The translations under genes and the position numbers were made by a program. The notes beneath the pieces are model-generated. The model was not told where the DNA came from, did no database searches, and saw nothing but the letters and a program-made list of their open reading frames with translations. From positions 1,984,001 to 2,048,000 of the forward strand of contig NZ_LT630003.1 of assembly GCF_900105615.1 (NCBI RefSeq): DNA of 64,000 bases, in the 5' to 3' direction. Of this stretch, positions 8,241-17,615 are shown one piece after another (position 1 is the stretch's first letter; every line of letters begins with the position of its first letter). The stretch comes from Lacrimispora sphenoides JCM 1415 (GTDB taxonomy: Bacteria; Bacillota; Clostridia; Lachnospirales; Lachnospiraceae).

Positions 8241-8986
8241 GCTTTCTCCTCCATCAGCCTTTTTGCCCGGCGAATCTGTTCCTCTTCTGTACGGAAAATA
8301 TCATACTCCCCAATTCCCGGTATTCCCATATTTACATTTTCCTTCCGGTAGATCATGCCGCTGTCCACGATTGTCTTTCCAGACATGTGAAAACACCGGG
8401 CATCTATTTCATCCATCAGGCAGGCAATGGCATCTACATTGACTCCGCTGCCTACCAAAATGTCGATCTGGCCAGCCGCCTGTTCCATCAGTTCCCCTAA
8501 AAGCTTTTTTCCTTCCATGCAGGTGTTCTGCTGTCCGGAGGTCAGTATGGTATCCACCCCTGTCTCAATGGCCTCTTTCAGGCTCCTGTAAGGATCCCGG
8601 CATACATCAAAAGCTCTGTGAAGGGTCATGTTTCCCGTTCCCGCCTTTTCTCTGAGCACTTTCAGCCGTTCCATGTCAAGATCCCCATTCGGTTTTAAAA
8701 ATCCCACGACAATCCCATCCGCGCCAAGATTCCGATACATCTGTGCATCCTCTGAGATCATCTGAAATTCATGATCTGTATACAGAAAATCTCCATACCG
8801 GGGCCGTATCAGAACGTTGATTGGAACATCACAGGCTTTGCGGATCTGATTAAACTGACTAACGCCAGGGGTAGTTCCCCCAATCACCAGATTTGCACAG
8901 AGCTCCAGCCTGTCGGCGCCTCCCTGTACCGCTGCTTTAGCGGATTCCACAGAATCCACACAGACCTCCAAGATATAGTCTTTCAT
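8219..8986 (-). CDS. cutC: CutC family protein
   Basis: A 255-residue TIM-barrel protein of the CutC family: LEVCVDSVESAKAAVQGGADRLELC at the N-terminus, GGTTPGVS, VLIRPRYGDFLYTDHE, and MTLHRAFDVCRDP. CutC was named for copper homeostasis, but a direct copper role is doubtful; related bacterial genes often sit in sugar or peptide operons. It lies 38 nt after oppF and overlaps the DeoR gene, suggesting that all are transcribed together. The AGGAG site lies 6 nt before the ATG. Confidence 0.92.
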   Translation of the reverse strand: MKDYILEVCVDSVESAKAAVQGGADRLELCANLVIGGTTPGVSQFNQIRKACDVPINVLIRPRYGDFLYTDHEFQMISEDAQMYRNLGADGIVVGFLKPNGDLDMERLKVLREKAGTGNMTLHRAFDVCRDPYRSLKEAIETGVDTILTSGQQNTCMEGKKLLGELMEQAAGQIDILVGSGVNVDAIACLMDEIDARCFHMSGKTIVDSGMIYRKENVNMGIPGIGEYDIFRTEEEQIRRAKRLMEEKACLRKNV

Positions 8987-9024
8987 TATTTTCTCCTAAC
9001 CATCTATATTTTGTTGCCGGCATT

Positions 9025-9996
9025 CTACACTGCCTTGTGGCAGGCTGCAAAATGCCCTGGCCTGACTTCTTTCATTTTCGGTGTTTTTTCCCGGCACAGC
9101 TGCTCTGCATAAGGGCAGCGGGAAGCAAACCGGCAGCCTTCCTTCAAATTAACAGGATTTGGCAGGCTTCCCTCCAGCATGATCCGGCTGCGGCTCTTTT
9201 CCACATCAGGATCAGGGATAGGAATTGCGGAAAGCAATGCCTGGGTATAGGGATGGAGCGGAGCCTCAAACAGGCTTTCACTGTCTGTCAGTTCCACCAT
9301 GGCCCCCAGGTACATAACGCCGATCCGGTCACTGATGTGCTTAACCATAGAAAGATCATGAGCGATGAACAGATAGGTAAGCCCTCTCTTCTCCTGCAGC
9401 TCTTTCAGTAAGTTGATCACCTGTGCCTGAATGGAAACATCCAGCGCGGAAATAGGTTCATCACAGATCACAAACTCCGGATCCACAGCCAATGCCCGGG
9501 CAATCCCCACCCGCTGACGCTGTCCGCCGGAAAATTCGTGAGGGAAGCGGTTTGCATGTTCTTCGGAAAGCCCTACCGTTTCCAGAAGTTCAAGTACCTT
9601 CTTTCTCCGTTCCTCCCCGCTTAAGATTCCATGAGCATCAATTCCCTCTGCAACAATATCTATAACCTTCATCCGCGGATTAAGACATGCATAAGGATCT
9701 TGAAAAATCATCTGCATCTTTCTTGTGAAGCTATGGCGCTCCGCTGCCGCCAAACTGCTGTTAATTACCTGTCCGTCATATACGATCCGGCCATTCGTTG
9801 GCTCATACAGCTGGATTACGGTCCGGCCAAAGGTAGACTTCCCGCAGCCGCTTTCTCCCACCAGACCAAGGGTTTCTCCCTTATATATATCCAGACTGAC
9901 ATCGTCCACTGCTTTCAATATCTGATTTTTTCCTACCTGGAAATATTTTTTCAAATGCTTTACTTCTAATAATGGTTTCTTTTCTGCCGACATCAT
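9025..9996 (-). CDS. oppF: Oligopeptide/dipeptide ABC transporter ATPase (OppF/DppF type)
   Basis: A 323-residue ABC ATPase. Walker A is GESGCGKST (about 49-57), the signature is FSGGQRQRVGIARAL, Walker B is FVICDEPISALD, and the switch His follows in FIAHDLS. The C-terminal oligopeptide-transporter extension with paired Cys (CRFASRCPYAEQLC) is present, as in OppF/DppF. It energises peptide (or nickel/opine) uptake with OppD. It is the last transporter gene of the oppABCDF operon, 9 nt after oppD; two ATGs in tandem (9996, 9993) follow AGGAGG. Confidence 0.93.
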   Translation of the reverse strand: MMSAEKKPLLEVKHLKKYFQVGKNQILKAVDDVSLDIYKGETLGLVGESGCGKSTFGRTVIQLYEPTNGRIVYDGQVINSSLAAAERHSFTRKMQMIFQDPYACLNPRMKVIDIVAEGIDAHGILSGEERRKKVLELLETVGLSEEHANRFPHEFSGGQRQRVGIARALAVDPEFVICDEPISALDVSIQAQVINLLKELQEKRGLTYLFIAHDLSMVKHISDRIGVMYLGAMVELTDSESLFEAPLHPYTQALLSAIPIPDPDVEKSRSRIMLEGSLPNPVNLKEGCRFASRCPYAEQLCREKTPKMKEVRPGHFAACHKAV

Positions 9997-10005
9997 GATT
10001 TCCTC

Positions 10006-10995
10006 CTATTCCCTGAAAGCCTTTGCCCGCTCATCAAGAAGCCAGCAGCGCGCATGGTGGCTCTCGCCGCAAAGCATATCCTCCGGAGGATACTGTCTGC
10101 AGACCTCCATGGTTTTTGTGCATCTGGCTGCAAATGGACAGCCTTTTGGCGGATCCATCAGATCCGGCGGAGTCCCATGAATGGCCGTCAGCTCGCCCCC
10201 TTTATGGGAAGCTTTTGGTATGGAAGCCAGAAGTCCCTTCGTATAAGGATGTTCCGTCTGGTAAAACAGCTCACGCACATCAGCACTTTCCACCAGCTGG
10301 CCTCCATACATAACGGCAACCCGGTCCGCAATATTCGCTACAACTCCCAGATTATGGGTGATAATAATAATAGAGGTTTTAATTTTCTTCTGCAAGTCCT
10401 TCATCAGATCCAGAATCTGTGCCTGTATGGTTACGTCCAAAGCCGTGGTCGGTTCATCTGCGATCAAAATCTTTGGATCACAGGCCAAAGCCACTGCGAT
10501 CACGACTCTTTGCCTCATGCCGCCGGAAAGCTGGTGAGGGTATTGGTCAAACCTTGTTTCCGGATTGGAAATTCCAACTAGAGAAATCAACTCAAGAGCC
10601 CGATTCTTCATCTGAACTTTAGTCATATCCTTCCGATGCTCTTTTAATACCTCTACAATCTGATTTCCTATGGTCATAGTAGGGTTTAAAGAGGTCATAG
10701 GATCCTGAAATATCATAGAAATATCCGATCCCCGTACCGTCTGCATCTGACGCTCGCTGTATTTGGAAAGATCCTTACCTTCCAGGAGCACACTGCCTCC
10801 AACGATCTTTCCATTCTTCGGAAGCAGGCCCATAATGCTTTTCACGGAAATGGATTTACCAGAGCCGGATTCTCCCACGATTGCCAAAGTTTCCTGCTCA
10901 TCCAGATAAAAGCTAATCCCGCGCACCGCCTGTACTACGCCATGCTGTGTCTTTATATGTACCTGCAACTGATTGACTTCCAATAATCTGCTCAT
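10006..10995 (-). CDS. oppD: Oligopeptide/dipeptide ABC transporter ATPase (OppD/DppD type)
   Basis: A 329-residue ABC ATPase: Walker A GESGSGKS, signature LSGGMRQRVVIAVAL, Walker B ILIADEPTTALD, switch His in IITHNLG, and the Cys-rich C-terminal extension CPFAARCTKTMEVC that marks OppD/DppD proteins. It pairs with OppF to power the OppBC membrane channel. The gene begins 10 nt after the oppC stop codon with a modest AGGTGAG site. Confidence 0.93.
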   Translation of the reverse strand: MSRLLEVNQLQVHIKTQHGVVQAVRGISFYLDEQETLAIVGESGSGKSISVKSIMGLLPKNGKIVGGSVLLEGKDLSKYSERQMQTVRGSDISMIFQDPMTSLNPTMTIGNQIVEVLKEHRKDMTKVQMKNRALELISLVGISNPETRFDQYPHQLSGGMRQRVVIAVALACDPKILIADEPTTALDVTIQAQILDLMKDLQKKIKTSIIIITHNLGVVANIADRVAVMYGGQLVESADVRELFYQTEHPYTKGLLASIPKASHKGGELTAIHGTPPDLMDPPKGCPFAARCTKTMEVCRQYPPEDMLCGESHHARCWLLDERAKAFRE

Positions 10996-11005
10996 GACGT
11001 CTCAC

Positions 11006-11911
11006 CTACTTTCTCATTCTTGGATCCAGAGCATCCCGCAAGCCGTCTCCAAGAATGCTGAAGCATACCATAATCAGGACGATCACGATTGCCGGGAAAA
11101 TCAATACGTGGGGGAAATTGCGAAGCACCTGGTAACCGTTGTTGATCAAGACTCCTAAAGATGCTTTTGGTTCCTGCATGCCGATGCCGATAAAGCTTAA
11201 AAATGCCTCTGTAAATATGGCGGACGGAATGGTAAACATGGCATTGATGACAATGACTCCCACTGTATTGGGGATCAGATGTTTCCATATGATTCCGGTA
11301 GTACTGGTTCCCAGCACTCTGGCTGCCAGCACAAACTCCTGATTCTTAAGCTTTAATATGGATCCGCGGACCAGTCGTGCCATATTCACCCAGCCGGTAA
11401 TGGAGAGAGCCACTACAATCGTCCAAATACCTGCCGGCATAACCATCATCAAAAGGATGACGATGATCAAATGAGGAATACCCACCAGTACTTCAATGAT
11501 TCGCTGCATAACGGCATCCACTTTCCCGCCGGCCAAAGCAGAAACCGCTCCATAGGTCACTCCCAATGTTAAATCCAAAAGAGCTGCCACAAAGGCAATG
11601 AGAAGGGAAATGCGGGTACCCATCCATGTCCTGACCCAAAGGTCACGTCCGAACTGATCCGTTCCGAAGAGATGCTTCATGGAGGGAATCTGATAAATGA
11701 TATCATAATTCGTTTCTTTATAAGAATATCTTGAAAACTCCGGTGCCAGTATTGCAAGAAGCCCGATTGCAATCAATGTAAACAGGCAAACAACTGCCGC
11801 CTTATTTTTTTTCAATCGAAGCCAGCCATCTTGAAGGGCTGTTAAATTGGGTCGGGCAATATGTTCTTTCTCCGATTCATCCACATATGCCTTTACAAAT
11901 AATTCATCCAT
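11006..11911 (-). CDS. oppC: Oligopeptide/dipeptide ABC transporter permease (OppC/DppC type)
   Basis: A 301-residue permease with an N-terminal cytoplasmic stretch, a first transmembrane helix at about 38-58, then a five-helix BPD_transp_1 core. The EAA loop lies in AARVLGTSTTGIIWKHLIPN, which docks the ATPases. The N-terminal OppC domain (DGWLRLKKNKAAV) is recognisable. The ATG follows GGAGGGG and lies 2 nt past the oppB stop codon. Confidence 0.93.
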   Translation of the reverse strand: MDELFVKAYVDESEKEHIARPNLTALQDGWLRLKKNKAAVVCLFTLIAIGLLAILAPEFSRYSYKETNYDIIYQIPSMKHLFGTDQFGRDLWVRTWMGTRISLLIAFVAALLDLTLGVTYGAVSALAGGKVDAVMQRIIEVLVGIPHLIIVILLMMVMPAGIWTIVVALSITGWVNMARLVRGSILKLKNQEFVLAARVLGTSTTGIIWKHLIPNTVGVIVINAMFTIPSAIFTEAFLSFIGIGMQEPKASLGVLINNGYQVLRNFPHVLIFPAIVIVLIMVCFSILGDGLRDALDPRMRK

Positions 11912-11913
11912 GC

Positions 11914-12852
11914 TTACCCCTCCTTACCGGCTGCCAGACGAATCCTGGGATCAATGAGGGAATAAGCGATATCAACGATCAGCACTACAAAAATATAGAA
12001 AGCGCTGTAAAAGATCGTGATTCCCATGATCGTGGAATAGTCATTAGCCTTTATACTGTCTACAAATAAGCTGCCGATTCCAGGGATGGTATAAATATTC
12101 TCAACAGCAAGGGAGCCTGTCAGCAGATTTACAACAATTGGCCCCAGAATCGTCACCACAGGGATGATCGAATTTCTTACCGCATGGCGCATGAGTACCT
12201 TCATTGGGCTAAGTCCCTTGGCTTTGGCAGTGACGATGTAATCCTGCTCCAACACCTCCAGCATCTCAGTCCGGATAAACCGGGCGATCATGGCTGTCGC
12301 AGAAAAGGACAAGGCAATGGACGGAAGCACCGAACATTTCCAGTCAGTCCAAAAACCAACGGGCAGGATTCCCCATTTTAAGGCCACGTAATACTGCAAA
12401 AGAGCCGCAGCTACAAAATTAGGTACAGAAACTCCAAGGACTGCTACGATCATAGTAAAATAGTCAATCCCGCTGTTATGTCTCCACGCCGCGATAATTC
12501 CCAATGTCAGGCCAACAGCCAGACCGATCAGGACCGCCTGAAGGCCAATTAATGCGGAGGGGCCGATCCTTCCTCCGATTACGGTAGATACCTTCTGTCC
12601 GGTATAGGTAAAGGATGTTCCGAAATCTCCATGCAGGATATTTCCCATATACTTTACGTATTGCCGGGGCACAGACTCATTCAGCCCATATTGCTCTAAA
12701 ATGGCCTGCTGCTGCTGAACAGACATCATATTAAAGCGCTCCGCATCAAAAGGAGATCCTGGCAGCTTTTTCATCAGAAAAAAAGTAGCTGTTACAATGA
12801 CCCATAATGTCAGCGCCAGATATATCAGTCGCTTGCAGATATATTTTATCAT
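11914..12852 (-). CDS. oppB: Oligopeptide/dipeptide ABC transporter permease (OppB/DppB type)
   Basis: A 312-residue inner-membrane permease with about six transmembrane helices. The N-terminal helix MIKYICKRLIYLALTLWVIV and KLPGSPFD motif are typical of OppB/DppB, and the EAA loop is VTAKAKGLSPMKVLMRHAVRN. It forms the substrate channel with OppC. It begins after a GGAGGACACAGC site and is separated from oppA by an intrinsic terminator hairpin, so its expression is probably lower than that of oppA. Confidence 0.93.
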   Translation of the reverse strand: MIKYICKRLIYLALTLWVIVTATFFLMKKLPGSPFDAERFNMMSVQQQQAILEQYGLNESVPRQYVKYMGNILHGDFGTSFTYTGQKVSTVIGGRIGPSALIGLQAVLIGLAVGLTLGIIAAWRHNSGIDYFTMIVAVLGVSVPNFVAAALLQYYVALKWGILPVGFWTDWKCSVLPSIALSFSATAMIARFIRTEMLEVLEQDYIVTAKAKGLSPMKVLMRHAVRNSIIPVVTILGPIVVNLLTGSLAVENIYTIPGIGSLFVDSIKANDYSTIMGITIFYSAFYIFVVLIVDIAYSLIDPRIRLAAGKEG

Positions 12853-12891
12853 GCTGTGTCCTCCTTTGCATTCATATTCTCCTGAGATTTT

Positions 12892-12937
12892 AAAAAGAGC
12901 CGTCCTTTTTCAATTTTGAAAAGGGAAGGACGGCTCT
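12892..12937 (-). terminator. Terminator/attenuator between oppA and oppB
   Basis: Perfect 12-bp stem (AGAGCCGTCCTT / AAGGACGGCTCT at 12896-12907 and 12926-12937) with a U-tract on the minus strand. It lies between oppA and oppB inside the operon, where partial termination would favour the binding protein over the membrane parts. Confidence 0.8.
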
Positions 12938-12985
12938 TCTCATTTTCCGCATTCCGTATCAGGTCAAATCACTGTCCGCTGCGGC

Positions 12986-14662
12986 TTACTCAAAATAAGC
13001 GTATTTAAATTCCACATCCGGCCCGAACGGATGATTGATCAATCCTTTCACATTGGATTTTGTAAGGGTTGCAGAACCTCTATGGTACAAAGGTGCAACG
13101 ATCACATCCTCATCAATTAGAAGATTCTCCGCCTGCAGCAACATATCCAGACGCTTGGCGTCATCGGTTTCAACTCTTGCGTCGCTAATCAGCTTATTAT
13201 ATTGTTCATTTTGATAGGAGCCGCGGTATGGAGTGCCGTTGGTCCATAAATCAAGGTATGTCATGGCATCATCATAATCGGCGCCCCATGCGGTAGATGC
13301 AAACATGTAATTATCGTTATCCATTAACTCATTTCTTGCCTGTACCGTCTTGGTATCGATTACGATATCAATGCCTAAATTCTTATTTAATTCGCTCTGT
13401 ATGTAGGTTGCAACCGCTTTTGTCACAGAATCATCTCTTACCAGCAAAGTAAGGGTTGGTGTCTGTCCCAATTCCTTACAGCCCTCTTCCCAGTATTTCT
13501 TAGCCTGATCTGCATCAAATTGACAGATGTTTCCGTTTAAATCACGGAAGCTTTTGCTTTCGTTTCCATACATGCCTTCCGCAATCAGACCGGCACTTGG
13601 AGCAGAGCCATCGGCAAGAATTGCCTTAACTAAGGTCTCACGGTCAATGGCCATAGAAACAGCTCTGCGGATATTTTTGTTTGCCATAACCGGATTGCTC
13701 AAGGAGAACTGCAGATACTCGGTTCTGAACTCACTCTTAGAACTGAATTCCGGATTATTCTGATAAGCAGCTACGTTGGCAGAATCAAGAGCCACCTGGC
13801 TCAGTTCATCGGCCAGATAAGCATTAAGGGCTGCAGAAGCATCCTTCATTACTCTTACCTGAGCATTTTCAACCTTCACATTTGCAGCATCCCAGTATTT
13901 ATCATTCTTTTTCAAGGTAGCCCCTACCGCCGGATCATAGCTGGTAATAACATATGGGCCGCAGTAAATCATATTCTCTGCGCTTAAACCATACTGGTCG
14001 CCTTTTGAGGTGACGTATGCTTCATTTAACGGGAAGAACTGGCAAAGAACAGTTAACCGGGAGAAATAAGGGGTAGGTGCTTTTAAAATCACCTGGAAGG
14101 TCTTGTCATCAAGGGCCTTTACTCCCACATCTTCTGCACTGGCTTTGCCTTCGTTATACTCAGCGCCGTTTACAATGTAGTCTGTCATAATGAAGCTGTA
14201 GCCATTGGTGGCCTCCGCACTCATCTGCTTTAACCAGGCAAATACAAAATCATTTGCTGTCAAAGGAGTTCCGTCACTCCATTGCAGACCGTCTCTCAAA
14301 TGAAAGGTGTATGTAAGTTTATCATCGGAAACATCATAGCTTTCCGCGAGTGCAGGCTGCGCATCATGATTTTCATCCAGGCGAAGCAGTCCTTCAAATG
14401 CGTTATTGTTCACCTTTGATGACTGATTGTCAGAAGCCGCCCATTGTACCAGAGTTTTGATCTCAGCATTTGCATATACACTAAGCACCTGATCACCGGC
14501 TGCCGGAGCCTCCTTTTTGTCAGAAGCGGCTTCACTTGATTCCACACTTTGGGTAGATCCTCCGGTGGTGGGGCTGCTGGTTGACCCGGTAAAGCCACAA
14601 CCTGTCAGGGTTCCTATAGCAAGACAGGCTACAGTGCCTAAAGCTAATACTCTTTTTTTCAT
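12986..14662 (-). CDS. oppA: Peptide ABC transporter substrate-binding lipoprotein (OppA type)
   Basis: A 558-residue SBP_bac_5 family protein. It begins with a lipoprotein signal (positively charged MKKR, hydrophobic stretch, LTGC lipobox with C22), then a low-complexity Ser/Thr/Ala linker. Family motifs include YTFHLRDGLQWSDGTPLTANDFVFAW near 105-130 (read in pieces) and NKNIRRAVSMAIDRETLV. It captures oligopeptides outside the membrane and hands them to OppBC. It has a consensus promoter 75 nt upstream and is the first gene of the operon. The exact peptide preference is unknown. Confidence 0.94.
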   Translation of the reverse strand: MKKRVLALGTVACLAIGTLTGCGFTGSTSSPTTGGSTQSVESSEAASDKKEAPAAGDQVLSVYANAEIKTLVQWAASDNQSSKVNNNAFEGLLRLDENHDAQPALAESYDVSDDKLTYTFHLRDGLQWSDGTPLTANDFVFAWLKQMSAEATNGYSFIMTDYIVNGAEYNEGKASAEDVGVKALDDKTFQVILKAPTPYFSRLTVLCQFFPLNEAYVTSKGDQYGLSAENMIYCGPYVITSYDPAVGATLKKNDKYWDAANVKVENAQVRVMKDASAALNAYLADELSQVALDSANVAAYQNNPEFSSKSEFRTEYLQFSLSNPVMANKNIRRAVSMAIDRETLVKAILADGSAPSAGLIAEGMYGNESKSFRDLNGNICQFDADQAKKYWEEGCKELGQTPTLTLLVRDDSVTKAVATYIQSELNKNLGIDIVIDTKTVQARNELMDNDNYMFASTAWGADYDDAMTYLDLWTNGTPYRGSYQNEQYNKLISDARVETDDAKRLDMLLQAENLLIDEDVIVAPLYHRGSATLTKSNVKGLINHPFGPDVEFKYAYFE

Positions 14663-14737
14663 TTTTCCCTCTCCTTTTGATATTGTTTTTCTTGTTTCGT
14701 CTTAATTCATCGGCATTTCGCCTATGAAATTATTTGA

Positions 14738-14766
14738 ATTATACATAATTTTATTATTTATGTCAA
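14738..14766 (-). promoter_or_regulatory. Consensus sigma-A promoter of the opp operon
   Basis: On the minus strand TTGACA (14766-14761) and TATAAT (14743-14738) are separated by exactly 17 nt, a full consensus match in an AT-rich surrounding. The oppA start codon lies about 75 nt downstream. Confidence 0.88.
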
Positions 14767-14853
14767 TATTTTTTATTATTTCATCCAGTTTTGAATTGTT
14801 TTAATTTTTCTTAGAAAATAATCCATATCCTAAGAGCCAATTCTGCAAGAATT

Positions 14854-15108
14854 TCAGCAAGGATTTCCTGAACACAGCAATTTGCTTTTTTCCCTGGAAA
14901 AATCCAGGAATGATACACAGGAGAAGGCATCTTCCTCTTCCGCTCTCATTGCTCGGTTGTAGATCTCCAATGCCTTCTCTACGGTAATCTCATCGTCATG
15001 ATAATAATATAGAGTCGCTTGCGTAAGGGAAACTACCCGCTCTATTAACAGTCTTGCATCCTGGTTTTCAAATAATATTTCATTTAAGTTGTTTTTTGTG
15101 ATCATCAT
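14854..15108 (-). CDS. Small hypothetical protein
   Basis: About 84 residues starting at MMITKNNLNEIL, chosen because GGAG lies 8 nt upstream; the open frame reaches further but without a better start. The sequence is helical and acidic (VEKALEIYNRAMRAEEEDAF) with two Cys near the C-terminus. I do not recognise a family. It lies just upstream of the opp promoter and may be an independent unit. Confidence 0.5.
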   Translation of the reverse strand: MMITKNNLNEILFENQDARLLIERVVSLTQATLYYYHDDEITVEKALEIYNRAMRAEEEDAFSCVSFLDFSREKSKLLCSGNPC

Positions 15109-15861
15109 ACGCGAGTCTCCTTTCATATTAGAACAAATGTTCGTTTCGTGATTAAAAATTAAAACCACATCATTGTGATTTTCTAAAGAACCTCTATCTG
15201 GTATTGAATAATACGGCATCTGTTTTCTTAGTTAAGCCAACGGGCCTTTCGTCTGCCGTCTTATTTCTATTGGTTAAATGAAAAACTATATTCCAGTTTC
15301 TATATTTTCATATTTTTTGCTCAGTAAATGCCAGTTTATGGTAGGGTGCTATTTTAAAAGAAATATCTGATTATCAACATGTGGCGGTAATGCTTCGTGA
15401 ACAGCATGCTTCAGTAGAGAAATTCTTTGATCATGAAGATGAAGAAAAACAGTTTTTTTCAGCAGATCTGACAATTAACAAATTCAGGAACAGCAGACAT
15501 CCTTACGAATCACTTTGGGTTATTATGATTTCTGCATTTGCAGAAAGTCCTGTCATTGATACTGCAATGAGCTACCTTCTTTCGATGCTTTCGCTTAACC
15601 CGACGGCGTAAGTTCAGATTCCTTGCTGTATTAACGGAATACTTTTTCGTTTAATCCTTATGCATATTATAACACAGATATGCCGCAATTGAAAACATAT
15701 GTTCTATTTTTATATCCAGGATTATCCGCCTGACAGCCGCTTTTTGGTGCGGGTGCCGGACGCCTTCAATCACCTGATTCTATTATTACAATTAAAAGTA
15801 TTAAGAAGGGCACTGGATAATTATCCAATGCCCGATCTACTGCATATCTATAAAAACATCG
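15109..15861. other. Intergenic region with one unassigned plus-strand ORF
   Basis: No recognised gene is seen in this stretch of about 750 nt. A plus-strand frame at 15381-15611 (76 codons, ending LSMLSLNPTA) looks somewhat protein-like in its middle (HASVEKFFDHEDEEKQFF) but has no Shine-Dalgarno site and no family I know; it may be a remnant. An 18-nt palindromic element (TTTCTGCA / TGCAGAAA) lies within it. Confidence 0.3.
15808..15833 (-). terminator. Likely terminator downstream of the 85-residue gene
   Basis: A 13-bp near-perfect dyad (GGGCACTGGATAA / TTATCCAATGCCC, one mismatch) lies 29 nt past the stop of the gene at 15862-16119 and is followed on the minus strand by a T-rich but interrupted stretch. 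Confidence 0.55.
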
Positions 15862-16119
15862 TTATTTTAAAATATATCTGTCACCGAAGCCCTTTTTCTC
15901 AATAATACCATTTAATCCTTTCGAACTTTTGATGGAATACCTGTTTCCTTTTGAAAAAAAGCCAGATATATCCTCCAACTCAAAGTTTTCACCCAGAATA
16001 TTTTTGGTCTTCAGTTTACCGGAAAATGTTTCCGTCAGCTCCCCCAAATCCTCATCGATAAACCCACTTTCCCGGTAAAGATGGGTTTTTGCACCTTTTG
16101 ACTTAAAATAAAATTCCAT
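15862..16119 (-). CDS. Small hypothetical protein
   Basis: An 85-residue basic protein with alternating beta-strand pattern (FELEDISGFFSKGNRYSIKSSKGLNGIIEKKGFGDRYIL, shown in part). No signal peptide or membrane segment is visible and no family is recognised. It starts at an ATG preceded by AGAGAGGAAGGATGTT. It lies 39 nt downstream of the acetyltransferase gene on the same strand and may be co-transcribed. Confidence 0.55.
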   Translation of the reverse strand: MEFYFKSKGAKTHLYRESGFIDEDLGELTETFSGKLKTKNILGENFELEDISGFFSKGNRYSIKSSKGLNGIIEKKGFGDRYILK

Positions 16120-16158
16120 AACATCCTTCCTCTCTGGTTCTTCTGTGATGATGATTTA

Positions 16159-16644
16159 TTAATTCAAATCTAACTTCAGATATACTAAATTATCCATCGG
16201 ACTGTTATTATACGATTCGATTTCATAAAATCCAAGTTTTTTATACAAACGTATCGCTCCCTCCAAAAAGGGAAGTGTGTCCAGCAGAATGCTTTTATAA
16301 CCGATTTCTTTCGCATCATTAATAATTAGTTCCACCAGCTTATTTGCAATTTTATGTCCTCGGAATGCAGGTTTAACATACAATCTTTTCATTTCACAAT
16401 TATCATCATCAATTTTTCTTAAACCAATGCAGCCGACTGCTTCATCTTCTACTTTTGCTAAATATAATCTACCATTTGGATGTGCGTATTTATCCGCCAA
16501 ATGATCAAGTTCTGAATCGTAATTTTGGATTTTTAAATATTCAGCAAAATCAGGATCATTTTCAACCAACATATGAGTATACTCTAAAAACAATTCTTTA
16601 ATTTCACTAATATTATCATAAGCGACTGTTATTTCTGTTTTCAT
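16159..16644 (-). CDS. GNAT family N-acetyltransferase
   Basis: A 161-residue GNAT protein. The acetyl-CoA binding motif A is MKRLYVKPAFRGHKIANKLV (R-x-x-G-x-I/A core: RGHKIA), preceded by VGCIGLRKID and followed by LLDTLPFLEGAIRLYKKLGFYEIE, the usual C-terminal motif B region. The acyl acceptor is unknown. I chose the ATG at 16644 (MKTEITV), preceded by AAAGGA, over an upstream in-frame ATG that lacks a good site. Confidence 0.85.
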   Translation of the reverse strand: MKTEITVAYDNISEIKELFLEYTHMLVENDPDFAEYLKIQNYDSELDHLADKYAHPNGRLYLAKVEDEAVGCIGLRKIDDDNCEMKRLYVKPAFRGHKIANKLVELIINDAKEIGYKSILLDTLPFLEGAIRLYKKLGFYEIESYNNSPMDNLVYLKLDLN

Positions 16645-16771
16645 ATTTAAAAATTCCTTTCTATTTTCACTTATATATATGAAGAATACAGCAAATCTCA
16701 ATAAATATCAATGTTAAGTTTCGTTTGTTAATTCGTAGTTTTTCATTTAGACTTAAGCTTGGTTAATAATC

Positions 16772-17245
16772 TTAGAAGCCTTCCTTACGTCTTAACTTAC
16801 GTAAATCATTCCGCTTTACCGCACTGTCCCATTCAGCCTTTTGTCCTTCTGTCGTAAGCTTAAGTCCCGGCACTTTAACAGGAGTTCCCTCTTTATCAAT
16901 TGCTACATATACCAGATAGGCACGGTTAATCGGTTTTCGTATTCCCGAAAGATCCTCGGAGTAGGTATCCACTCTTACTTCCATTGAAGTATTACCCACA
17001 TAGGTTAATCTTCCTATCAGCACAATGGTGTCATTAATAAAGGCCCCAGCCTTGAATTGAAGATTATCTATTGCAGCTGTCGTAGTGTTACATTCAGCAT
17101 GGCGTTTGGCAGTTATCGCGCCTACGACGTCAATCCACTCCAGAAGCTGCCCGCCAAAAAGTCTACCACTTCCATTGATGTGGGCAGGCATCAAAAGGTG
17201 AACCTGTTCTACCATGGATTCCTCTACTGTTTTTAATTCTTTCAT
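16772..17245 (-). CDS. Acyl-CoA thioesterase (hotdog fold, YciA/BFIT type)
   Basis: A 157-residue single hotdog-fold acyl-CoA hydrolase. The motif HINGSGRLFGGQLLEWID is the characteristic N-H/DxxG..FGG...Wm region with the catalytic Asp in WIDVVG; a second conserved strand is NLQFKAGAFINDTI. These cytoplasmic enzymes hydrolyse acyl-CoA to free acid and CoA. The start at 17245 follows GAAGGGAG by 5 nt. It appears monocistronic. Confidence 0.9.
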   Translation of the reverse strand: MKELKTVEESMVEQVHLLMPAHINGSGRLFGGQLLEWIDVVGAITAKRHAECNTTTAAIDNLQFKAGAFINDTIVLIGRLTYVGNTSMEVRVDTYSEDLSGIRKPINRAYLVYVAIDKEGTPVKVPGLKLTTEGQKAEWDSAVKRNDLRKLRRKEGF

Positions 17246-17468
17246 TGGTTCTCCCTTCTTCTGCTGTTCAATCAAATTTATTGTTTATTACTTATATACT
17301 TTTTAATACTATAAATCCAGAGATGTTATAATGTCAACAGTTTAGATAAATGCTGCCTCAGACGAAAAGCCTACGAAAAGATTATATTCTCCGATTGCTC
17401 ATCTGGTATTTAAATCCGAAACATTATTGAAGTTAATCATTTGGGCAACCGTTTTTCTATATAAACGC

Positions 17469-17518
17469 AAAAAAAATGAGAGAAGCCATATAAACGTTGG
17501 TTTACGTGACTTCTCTCA
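17469..17518 (-). terminator. Intrinsic terminator after the 17.6-19.9 kb minus-strand genes
   Basis: Stem TGAGAGAAG / CTTCTCTCA (17477-17485 with 17510-17518) with an inner AACGT/ACGT pairing, followed on the minus strand by eight T residues. It lies about 100 nt downstream of the gene at 17616-18140. Confidence 0.85.
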
Positions 17519-17615
17519 CTAAAAAGGGGAGGATAAGTATTCACTCATCTTTGGTATAATCCTATTATGGCCTGATCCAGATGTTTTATTCATATAAAAC
17601 AAAGATTATTTTTTC

